Below, piece after piece: positions 17,891 to 25,176 of a DNA stretch of 64,000 nt. The stretch is from Pedobacter frigiditerrae (lineage in GTDB: Bacteria; Bacteroidota; Bacteroidia; Sphingobacteriales; Sphingobacteriaceae). The notes beneath the pieces are model-generated. The model was given only the letters and a program-made list of their open reading frames with translations. It did not search any database and was not told the DNA's origin. Position numbers and translations under genes: made by a program. The stretch lies in assembly GCF_032678705.1 (NCBI RefSeq), contig NZ_JAVTSS010000001.1, positions 124,001-188,000 on the forward strand, in the 5' to 3' direction. Every line of letters begins with the position of its first letter. The stretch's first letter is position 1.

Positions 17891-18000
17891 TTAAATAAAC
17901 CCGATAGCAGTGTAAATTTTTGTCATGTTGAGCGTAGTCGAAACACAAAAATTGAAACGAATAGCGGGACTAACATTGCTAAGCACTACTGTTTTCGCTT
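17891..18000 (+). repeat. Dispersed structured element, copy A
   Basis: The element starts TTAAATAAACCCGATAGCAG and ends near ACTACTGTTTTCGCTT. CCCG (17900-17903) can pair with CGGG (17965-17968), where the other three copies have CCTG and CAGG. An inner hairpin AATTTTTGT/ACAAAAATT encloses a GTCATGTTGAGCGTAGTCGA repeat. The rest of the 410-base gap (18001-18227) holds AAGGAATATAAG-like and CAATACGC repeats, then the parC leader. Confidence 0.7.
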
Positions 18001-18113
18001 TTCTAATTTTTAACCATTTAAGGAATATAAGACAATATAAGCCTTGTTTTTTACCACCTAAGAAACCTAAGGAGACCTAAGTTTTTAAGATGATTATTGT
18101 TCTTTGTTGTTAT

Positions 18114-18150
18114 TCTCAATACGCAATACGCTCTACTCAATACGCTCTTC
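18114..18150. repeat. CAATACGC short-period repeat
   Basis: Three copies of a CAATACGCTCTACT-like unit, the same family as 11661-11700. Confidence 0.7.
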
Positions 18151-18227
18151 ACAGTCTGTTAAAAACTTCTCTCGAAAATTATAATTGCAAGCGTTATATT
18201 TACGCATCCCAAATACTTTTATAGCGA

Positions 18228-21200
18228 ATGAGTGAAGAATTAGACCAAAATTTAAACGAAGATGCCTTGCCGGATAATCCGGAGATTAAACATTCAGTTA
18301 TACCCATTAACGGACTTTATGAAAACTGGTTTCTCGATTATGCTTCTTATGTAATTCTGGATAGGGCAGTACCGCACATTCACGATGGTTTAAAACCCGT
18401 GCAGCGCCGTATCATGCACTCGCTTAAGGAAATGGACGATGGACGTTTTAACAAAGCGGCGAACGTAATTGGGAATACGATGAAATACCATCCGCATGGC
18501 GATGCCTCCATTGGCGATGCGATGGTTCAAATTGGTCAGAAAGATTTACTAATCGATTGTCAGGGTAACTGGGGCGACCCGATTACTGGAGATAGCGCTG
18601 CGGCACCTCGTTACATTGAAGCTCGTTTATCGAAATTTGCCAATGATGTTGTTTTTAACGCAGATACAACCATTTGGCAGTTAAGTTACGATGGTAGAAA
18701 TAGCGAACCAGTAACTTTGCCTGTTAAGTTTCCATTGTTATTGGCGCAGGGAGCGGAGGGAATTGCAGTAGGTTTAGCAACTAAAGTAATGCCTCACAAT
18801 TTTGTGGAGCTTTTAGATGCTTCTATAGAAATTTTAAGAGGAAATAGAAGTAATATTTTGCCAGATTTCTTTACAGGAGGAATGGCCGATTTTTCTAACT
18901 ACAACGAGGGAATGCGTGGTGGTAGAATTAGGGTAAGGGCAAAAATTACAGAGAAAGATAAAAAGACTTTGGTAATAACCGAAGTTCCATATAGCACGAC
19001 AACGGGTTCGGTTATCGATAGTATTCTAGCGGCGAATGATAAGGGTAAAATCAAAATCAAGAAGATTGAAGATAATACCGCTGCTAATGTGGAGATTGTT
19101 ATTCAATTGGCACCTGGAATTTCTCCAGATGTTACGATCGATGCCTTATATGCCTTTACTTCTTGCGAGGTTTCAATTTCGCCGAATACTTGTATCATTA
19201 AGGATGATAAACCGCATTTTTTAACGGTTAATGATATTCTTGAGCAAAATACAAAACACACTAAGTTTCTCTTAAAGCGAGAATTGGAAATCCGTTTGCA
19301 CGAGTTACAGGAGAAGATTTTCTTTAGTTCGTTGTTAAAGATTTTTATTCAGGAAGGGATGTACAAAAACCCTGAATATGAAAATTCAGCTGATTTTGAA
19401 GGTGTGGTAACGGTGTTGAATTTATTGTTCGACCCATTTAAACCGTCTTTGTACAGAGAGATTTTACCAGAAGATTTCAAGAAGCTGATCGATAAGCCGA
19501 TGAGTAGCATCACCCGTTTTGATGTGAAAAAGGCTGATGAGCAAATGAAAGCTTTAGAAGATGAAATTAAGGTGGTTAAAGGTCATTTGCGTCACTTAAC
19601 TGATTACGCTATTGCTTGGTATCAGAAACTGAAAGATAAATACGGCAAGGGTAGGGAACGTAAAACGGAAATCCGCTTTTTTGATAAAGTGGAGGCAAGT
19701 AAAGTGGCATTGGCAAATGTTAAGTTATATGTAAATCGTGAGGATGGTTTTATTGGAACGGGCTTACGTAAGGATGAATTTGTTGCCGATTGTTCTGATA
19801 TTGATGAAATCATTGTTTTCCGTGAAGATGGAAAATGTATTGTAACAAAGGTTGCAGATAAAACTTTTGTAGGCAAGGGAATTATCCACGCTCAGGTATT
19901 TAAAAAAGGAGATGAGCGTACCGTTTATAACCTGATTTATAGAGATGGTGCAAGTGGAACGAATTACATTAAACGTTTTTCTGTTTTAGGGGTTACCCGA
20001 GATAAAGAATACGATTTAACCAAAGGTACTAAGGGTTCTAAGATTTTATATTTTACGGCTAATCCGAATGGTGAAGCAGAGATCATTACAATACAATTAA
20101 AACCTCATTCTAAGTTAAAGAAGCTACAATTCGATTTAGACTTTGCGGAAACTGCGATAAAAGGTCGTGCTTCTCAAGGTAATATTGTTTCGAAATATCC
20201 TGTTAAAAAAGTGCTGTTAAAGAGCAAAGGAGTTTCTACCTTATCAGGATTAAAGATTTGGTATGATGAATTACTGAAACGCTTAAATGTTGATGGTAGA
20301 GGAAAATACCTTGGTGAGTTTGATGGCGATGATAAGATTTTGCAAGTAAATGCTGCGGGTTGGTATGAGTTAACTGGATTTGAGTTGAGCAATCACTTTG
20401 ACCCAGGAATTGTATTGATGCAAAAATACGACCCTGAAAAGGTTTACGGATTGGTGCATTTTGATACCAAGGCTAAAAACTATTTCGTAAAACGATTTGT
20501 ATTTGAAATGCAGCCTGCTGGGAAAGAGGTAAGCATTATAAGCGAGGAACCTGGTTCTAAAATGATTTTCATTACAGGTAAACCAGATGCAAAAGTTCAA
20601 ATTGATGTAGAAAAAGGTAAATCGAAAACACCAGAAACTTTAGTGGTGGATTTAGCAGGCTTAATTGATGTGAAAGGTCTAAAAGCAAATGGTAACAGAC
20701 TTTCGCAACACGATGTTAAACAAGTTACTTTGGTTGATGCCACACCAGAAATTGGAATGGAATTGGTAGAACCGATGGTTGTAGATGATGTGGAACCAAT
20801 TGCAGTTGAAGGAGATGATGATACTATAGAAACTTCTACTCAAACTGATGTTTCAGATGAAGCAGTAGAAATGGTAAATGAAATTACTGTTGATGAAGTT
20901 GTACCAGAGATTGTTGAGGATGTAGAACTGCCGGAAATTGTACACGAGAAACCAGTTGAAGAAACTCCAAAAAAGATTGAGCCTTCCAAAATCCCGAAAA
21001 TCGGGAAGCCTGTTTTCAAAGCTGAGCCAATAACTCCAGTTGTTAAGGAAACACCAAGGCAAGAGTCACCAAAGGTTGAAGCAAAACCAGCTGTTAAGGA
21101 GGAAGTAAAACCTGAAACTAAAACTGAACCAAAAGTTGAGAAACCAACTGAAGAAGCAAAACCAGTTAAAAAAGTAGATTTTGAAATCACCAATCCTGAT

Positions 21201-21242
21201 GATATTAAAATTGATGATAAAGGGCAGTTAGGATTTTTTTAA
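18228..21242 (+). CDS. parC: DNA topoisomerase IV subunit A (ParC)
   Basis: A 1004-residue type IIA topoisomerase A subunit. Catalytic Tyr129 lies in AAPRYIEAR, preceded by YHPHGDASIGDAMV and the quinolone-region residues GDPITGDSAAA. The tower/coiled-coil domain runs to about residue 500 and a six-bladed C-terminal domain lacks a clear GyrA box, which favours ParC over GyrA. The last 165 residues are an acidic then Lys/Pro/Glu-rich low-complexity tail ending DDIKIDDKGQLGFF. With ParE it would decatenate daughter chromosomes; parE is not in the window. The next gene begins 6 bases after the stop and may be co-transcribed. Confidence 0.92.
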   Translation: MSEELDQNLNEDALPDNPEIKHSVIPINGLYENWFLDYASYVILDRAVPHIHDGLKPVQRRIMHSLKEMDDGRFNKAANVIGNTMKYHPHGDASIGDAMVQIGQKDLLIDCQGNWGDPITGDSAAAPRYIEARLSKFANDVVFNADTTIWQLSYDGRNSEPVTLPVKFPLLLAQGAEGIAVGLATKVMPHNFVELLDASIEILRGNRSNILPDFFTGGMADFSNYNEGMRGGRIRVRAKITEKDKKTLVITEVPYSTTTGSVIDSILAANDKGKIKIKKIEDNTAANVEIVIQLAPGISPDVTIDALYAFTSCEVSISPNTCIIKDDKPHFLTVNDILEQNTKHTKFLLKRELEIRLHELQEKIFFSSLLKIFIQEGMYKNPEYENSADFEGVVTVLNLLFDPFKPSLYREILPEDFKKLIDKPMSSITRFDVKKADEQMKALEDEIKVVKGHLRHLTDYAIAWYQKLKDKYGKGRERKTEIRFFDKVEASKVALANVKLYVNREDGFIGTGLRKDEFVADCSDIDEIIVFREDGKCIVTKVADKTFVGKGIIHAQVFKKGDERTVYNLIYRDGASGTNYIKRFSVLGVTRDKEYDLTKGTKGSKILYFTANPNGEAEIITIQLKPHSKLKKLQFDLDFAETAIKGRASQGNIVSKYPVKKVLLKSKGVSTLSGLKIWYDELLKRLNVDGRGKYLGEFDGDDKILQVNAAGWYELTGFELSNHFDPGIVLMQKYDPEKVYGLVHFDTKAKNYFVKRFVFEMQPAGKEVSIISEEPGSKMIFITGKPDAKVQIDVEKGKSKTPETLVVDLAGLIDVKGLKANGNRLSQHDVKQVTLVDATPEIGMELVEPMVVDDVEPIAVEGDDDTIETSTQTDVSDEAVEMVNEITVDEVVPEIVEDVELPEIVHEKPVEETPKKIEPSKIPKIGKPVFKAEPITPVVKETPRQESPKVEAKPAVKEEVKPETKTEPKVEKPTEEAKPVKKVDFEITNPDDIKIDDKGQLGFF

Positions 21243-21248
21243 GTTGAA

Positions 21249-21644
21249 ATGAAAAAAGTATTTATTATATGGTTAATGTCTTTCGTCAGTTTTCTATCTT
21301 TTGGACAAGATAAAAAAGTTGATGAAGTACTAAATAAGTGGAAAGACAGCTTCAATAAGCAAGACTATAAATCTGCATATGATTTATATACTTTGGGATA
21401 TAAACAACGGGTTACCTTAGAAGATGTTACGGAGCAAATGAAAAGGGCTTACGGTATGATGGGAAAGTTAAAGTCTATCAGGTTTATCTCTTATAAAGAC
21501 TATGTGTATAAGTATGTCTTTTATGCAAAAACTAACCACATCGAAGGCGATGTATCCATAGTAGTTAGTAAAGATTATCAGTTAGGTTATCTAAAATTTG
21601 ATAGGATAGGCGGAACAGGTGATCCACCTAAAATGGCAAATTAG
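21249..21644 (+). CDS. Small secreted protein, DUF3887/DUF4019-like
   Basis: A 131-residue protein with a signal peptide (MKKVFIIWLMSFVSFLSFGQ) and a mature part starting with VDEVLNKWKDSFNKQDYKSAYDLYT, which looks like the NTF2-like fold of DUF3887 or DUF4019 proteins. No catalytic residues are evident. It follows parC by 6 bases with no terminator between them. The family assignment is by eye and should be read as tentative. Confidence 0.65.
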   Translation: MKKVFIIWLMSFVSFLSFGQDKKVDEVLNKWKDSFNKQDYKSAYDLYTLGYKQRVTLEDVTEQMKRAYGMMGKLKSIRFISYKDYVYKYVFYAKTNHIEGDVSIVVSKDYQLGYLKFDRIGGTGDPPKMAN

Positions 21645-21836
21645 TTTCAGCTCCTTAGTTGGTGTCCTCACCAATCCAAAAGATAATTAAACCATATATA
21701 GTTACATAGAAAATATAGCTATGTGTCTATGTGATTAATTTTTCTCATCTGCGAAATCCCCAAAATCAGCGGGGAAAATTTTATCAATTACCATAACCCT
21801 TTGTTTTAATCTTTTTAAATCTATATTTGCATCACT

Positions 21837-22012
21837 CAAAGGGGTGCTGGCTTTGCACAAACTCAAATTGTAAAAGCTAGCTGAGATTATACCCATTTTG
21901 AGGCAAAAGGTAGAAGGTAAATAGGTAGAAGGTTAAACCCCTTAGCCTAAAAGCCCTCCAGCCCTCTGCCTTAAATGTACCTGATCTGGATAATGCCAGC
22001 GTAGGAAGGAGG
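21837..22012 (+). promoter_or_regulatory. TPP riboswitch (THI element)
   Basis: The conserved parts are present in order: AAAGGGGTGC (21838-21847), GCTGAGATTATACCC (21880-21894), ACCTGATCTGGATAATGCCA (21979-21998), then GCGTAGGAAGGAGG. A 70-base insert between the halves forms an extended P3 stem and carries a GGTAGAAGGTAAATAGGTAG repeat. Between the aptamer and pnuC, CCTGCAACAGTTT (22036-22048) can pair with AAACTGTCTTTGCAGG (22066-22081). The 190 bases before the aptamer (21645-21836) show nothing clear. Confidence 0.93.
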
Positions 22013-22096
22013 TTGTTTTACAATGCTGTTTCGCCCCTGCAACAGTTTTTAATATTTTATTTTTTAAACTGTCTTTGCAGGCAAAAAACATTGTAA

Positions 22097-22726
22097 ATGA
22101 TGAATTTTAAAGAATGGTTTGAACTATTGTACGACCAAATTTTAGCCACCTCTTTTTTAGAGTGGTTTGCAGTAGGTTTTGGTGTAACGGAAGTGTTATT
22201 AGCTAAACGTAATAATATATTACTTTATCCAGCTGGTATTATTGGCATCTTATTATCTCTTTATTTAAAAATAGAAGCACGCTTGTATGCCGAAAGTTTA
22301 TTAAGTATGTACTATTTAGTGATGAGTTTTTACGGTTGGATGATTTGGACCAAACGCAAAGACAAAAACGAAATTTTACCTGTAAGTTGGATGAATAAAC
22401 AGGAGTTTAAAATAGCTTTTGCCATTGCCATAGGTGGTTATTTTGTGCTGTATTTTGTACTTATCAACTTTACCAATTCTGATGTGCCTATTTTGGATGC
22501 ATTTGTATCGTCAACAGCTTGGGCAGGGATGTGGTTATTAGCTAGGCGAAAAATAGAAAATTGGATTTTTTTCAACGTATCAAATATAGTGGCTATTCCA
22601 CTCTTATGGCATAAAGGATTAGAACTCTTTTCTTTATTAACCTTGTTTTTATTCATTGTTGCCATTTTCGGTTTCTTGGATTGGAGAAAGATTTATCGTC
22701 AACAACAAACTATGCAAACCATCTAA
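22097..22726 (+). CDS. pnuT: PnuC-family transporter, probably thiamine (PnuT)
   Basis: A 209-residue protein with about seven hydrophobic segments and PnuC hallmarks: FGVTEVLLAKRNNILLYPAG near residue 30, YYLVMSFYGWMIW near residue 75 and a second-half repeat with LLARRKIENWIFFNVSN. PnuC proteins import nicotinamide riboside; members behind a TPP riboswitch are assigned to thiamine (PnuT). The riboswitch here therefore decides the name. ATG at 22097, with a second ATG right after. The next gene starts 2 bases past the stop, so the two share control. Confidence 0.87.
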   Translation: MMNFKEWFELLYDQILATSFLEWFAVGFGVTEVLLAKRNNILLYPAGIIGILLSLYLKIEARLYAESLLSMYYLVMSFYGWMIWTKRKDKNEILPVSWMNKQEFKIAFAIAIGGYFVLYFVLINFTNSDVPILDAFVSSTAWAGMWLLARRKIENWIFFNVSNIVAIPLLWHKGLELFSLLTLFLFIVAIFGFLDWRKIYRQQQTMQTI

Positions 22727-22728
22727 TT

Positions 22729-23817
22729 ATGGAAATCAATAAAGAAAATGCTTGGCATAAAATCGTGTCTGAATTTGCACCGATTTCAGAACAATATGGA
22801 AAATTACATCCAGAAATATTAGAATTGGCTTATCAACAAGAATGGTTCAAATTATATGTGCCAAAAGTTTATGGCGGACCAGCAAGAATACTCCCAGAAA
22901 TATTAAGGTTATTAGAAGAACTAGCCTATCTAGATGGCAGTTTAGGATGGACAGTAACACTTTGTAGCGGTGCTGGTTGGTTTGCAGGTTTTTTAGATCC
23001 AGCATTGGCCAAAGAAGTTTTTGCAAACAGGGAAGTTTGTTTTGCTGGCAGTGGAGCAGTAGGAGGAACAGCATTTAAAACTGAAAATGGTTATGTAGTA
23101 AATGGTCATTGGAACTATGCTAGTGGAGCATTACATGCCACTATATTTACGGCAAACTGTAATTTGCAAAATGAAGATGGTTCTCCTATTTTATCAGAGG
23201 AGGGAGAACAAGTCATAAAATCTTTCATTTTATTTAAGGATGAAATAACCATTTTACCAGGCTGGTCTTATTTTGGTTTAATCGCTACAGGCAGTCACGC
23301 ATTTGAAGCTAAGGATTTACAAGTGCCATTAAACAGAACCTTTCAAATTAACAAGGATATAAAGGTTGATATCCCTGGGTTCGATTATCCATTTTTGCAA
23401 TTGGCAGAAACAACTTTAACTGTAAATAGCGCAGGTATGGCTAAACATTTTTTGCAACTAACGGAAGAATTATTTTATGGCAGAACTGGTATAAAGCGTT
23501 ACAAGGAAAGTCAACTCCTTTATTTTGATTCAGAATTTAAACGCTGCAAAACTGAATTTGAGCAAACTCGAAATGAATTTTATGAAGCTTTCGATTTATC
23601 TTGGATAAGCTTGATGAATAAAAAATCTATTGACGAAAATTTGCTAAAAAATGTGAGCCTAGCAAGTAGAAAACTAGCTCATACCAGTAGAAGAATTACG
23701 GATACACTTTATCCCTATTGCGGATTGGAAGCTGCAAAAAAAGAATCAGAAATTAATAGGGTTTGGAGGGATATACATACGGCTAGTCAGCATTCGCTTT
23801 TAACTTTTGAGGATTAG
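22729..23817 (+). CDS. Acyl-CoA dehydrogenase-fold flavoprotein
   Basis: A 362-residue protein of the acyl-CoA dehydrogenase superfamily. The N-terminal helical domain has LELAYQQEWFKLYVPKVYGG, then LAYLDGSLGWTVTLCSGAGW near residue 75. The mid beta domain has VNGHWNYASGALHATIFTA, and a C-terminal helical domain ends with the YPYCGLEAAKKESEINRVWR helix. The sequence leans toward the flavin hydroxylase side (HpaB-type, group D monooxygenases) rather than fatty-acid oxidation. The ATG at 22729-22731 is chosen; an upstream TTG lies inside pnuC. TPP-riboswitch control suggests a link to thiamine salvage, which is inference. Confidence 0.8.
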   Translation: MEINKENAWHKIVSEFAPISEQYGKLHPEILELAYQQEWFKLYVPKVYGGPARILPEILRLLEELAYLDGSLGWTVTLCSGAGWFAGFLDPALAKEVFANREVCFAGSGAVGGTAFKTENGYVVNGHWNYASGALHATIFTANCNLQNEDGSPILSEEGEQVIKSFILFKDEITILPGWSYFGLIATGSHAFEAKDLQVPLNRTFQINKDIKVDIPGFDYPFLQLAETTLTVNSAGMAKHFLQLTEELFYGRTGIKRYKESQLLYFDSEFKRCKTEFEQTRNEFYEAFDLSWISLMNKKSIDENLLKNVSLASRKLAHTSRRITDTLYPYCGLEAAKKESEINRVWRDIHTASQHSLLTFED

Positions 23818-23826
23818 TTTATAATA

Positions 23827-23860
23827 AAAAAAGGCTTCGAAAATTCTCGAAGCCTTTTTA
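23827..23860. terminator. Bidirectional Rho-independent terminator
   Basis: AAAAAAGGCTTCGA and TCGAAGCCTTTTT form a strong stem with T tracts on both strands, between the convergent acyl-CoA dehydrogenase-fold gene and the lipoprotein gene. Confidence 0.88.
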
Positions 23861-23875
23861 ATATATCATTGTCAG

Positions 23876-24910
23876 TTACTGATACTGTATATAACTAGGA
23901 ATTGGTTTTAGTTTCATCAATTCTTCTGGTGTCATTAAGCGGTTTGGTGCTTTTTTCAAATCATTTTTATAAAACAATTTAAATCCAGTAAACTGAACAG
24001 GCTCTCCATAAATAAAGTGACGATAAGTGCCTAATTTCAAGTCTGGCTCGCCCCAACCATCCATGTGCATAACAATTTGTACTTCTGGTCTTAATTTAAT
24101 GCTTTTGTAATTTGTAACCATTTTTTTAGTAAAACGGTGAACAACAAAAACCTTTGGAGTTAAGTTATGTTTTTTAACTAGGTCTGCTAAATAACCAGTA
24201 ACATAGTTTAAATCAGCAGCATCATAAGTTCCTATTTTTTTGCCTGGTAAAGAACCATCCTTCATGGAAAATTCTGGGTCGATGCCCAAATGTACATTAG
24301 GCATTTCTAGGTATTTTTGGATGTGAGGAAGTTCTGCTTTGATATTGCTTAATGCAACTTGCAAATCTAAAAACACAATGGTATTTGGACGCATTTTAGC
24401 AATTTTTAATACAGAGTCGATTTGCTTGTTACCCATTCTGTTAATGTATTTTCCATCTTTTCCTGGCGTTCCACTAGCAACTGCTGCAATGTAATGCAAA
24501 CCGGCTTGTACTGGGGTAGAAGGGTCTACCTTTTCCCAATGCTTAATTTCTTTATTTAAACGAGACCACATTTCTTTAGGTGCATACTCTCCTAAAGCAC
24601 CCATTTTTTTAGAGTGTAAGTTTCCGTAATAAACAACAATACGTTTAAATGGTAAAATTGCTCCATCTAACGGATAAGGCTGATTTTTCACTGGCCATTT
24701 ACCTGTTGTATCGCCATTGGCTAATTTTTTAAGGATTTGGTCGTACTTTGCAGTATCAACAGGTGCACGTAGATTTTCTTCTTCAACCTTTGTAGTGTCG
24801 TTTCCTGCTTTTTTATCCCCAGCTTTTTTAGCATCAGAAGTGCAATAAGCAAATGTGCTAATTGTAGCTATTCCTATTAGCACTGCACCAGCAATTTTAG
24901 TAATTTTCAT
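23876..24910 (-). CDS. Lipoprotein of unknown function, TIM-barrel-like
   Basis: A 344-residue lipoprotein with signal MKITKIAGAVLIGIATISTF and lipobox ending FAYC, followed by a Lys/Asp/Glu-rich linker to about residue 60. The remainder has regular beta/alpha units with strands RIVVYYGN, VQAGLHYIAAV, NTIVFLDLQVAL, VHLGIDPEFSM, KVFVVHRFT and VQIVMHMDGWG. That pattern and acidic strand ends (IDPEF, MDGWG) suggest a glycoside-hydrolase-like TIM barrel, but I recognise no specific family. ATG at 24908-24910 preferred over the longer frame. It ends at the shared terminator. Confidence 0.72.
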   Translation of the reverse strand: MKITKIAGAVLIGIATISTFAYCTSDAKKAGDKKAGNDTTKVEEENLRAPVDTAKYDQILKKLANGDTTGKWPVKNQPYPLDGAILPFKRIVVYYGNLHSKKMGALGEYAPKEMWSRLNKEIKHWEKVDPSTPVQAGLHYIAAVASGTPGKDGKYINRMGNKQIDSVLKIAKMRPNTIVFLDLQVALSNIKAELPHIQKYLEMPNVHLGIDPEFSMKDGSLPGKKIGTYDAADLNYVTGYLADLVKKHNLTPKVFVVHRFTKKMVTNYKSIKLRPEVQIVMHMDGWGEPDLKLGTYRHFIYGEPVQFTGFKLFYKNDLKKAPNRLMTPEELMKLKPIPSYIQYQ

Positions 24911-25109
24911 AGATAAATGGTTTGTTTTATAGTTTTTCTTGTCCAATTTCAAAAATACATCATTTCATTTGAGGCTTGGGCGATAATTATCAACACATTA
25001 ACATTCTGTTAAAAACAACGTAAGTTTTAAAATCTTTTGCAATAATACATATAGTTATCAATATTAAAAATCCTCGTTTTTAGGTATTTGGAGATTATTT
25101 TTAAATATT

Positions 25110-25128
25110 ATTTGTAATTAGTCTAAAT
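25110..25128. promoter_or_regulatory. Fur-box-like palindrome 1
   Basis: ATTTGTAATTAGTCTAAAT is a 19-base imperfect palindrome with the ATTT...AAAT ends of box 2, centred 40 bases upstream of it. Assignment to Fur is inference from shape and from the downstream haem-uptake genes. Confidence 0.5.
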
Positions 25129-25149
25129 AAGATTTATCATTGCATCATT

Positions 25150-25168
25150 ATTTGAAATCATTCTAAAT
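25150..25168. promoter_or_regulatory. Fur-box-like palindrome 2
   Basis: ATTTGAAATCATTCTAAAT is a 19-base palindrome (7 of 9 pairs) around a central C and contains the AATCATT core seen in classical Fur boxes. It ends 8 bases before the GTG start of the TonB receptor, where a bound repressor would block transcription or initiation. Confidence 0.62.
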
Positions 25169-25176
25169 AATAAAAC

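Noticed and set aside
20840..21193. 117-residue minus-strand frame opposite the parC tail
   Set aside because: A Ser/Thr/Gly-rich shadow caused by the Lys/Glu/Val-rich repeat codons on the plus strand.
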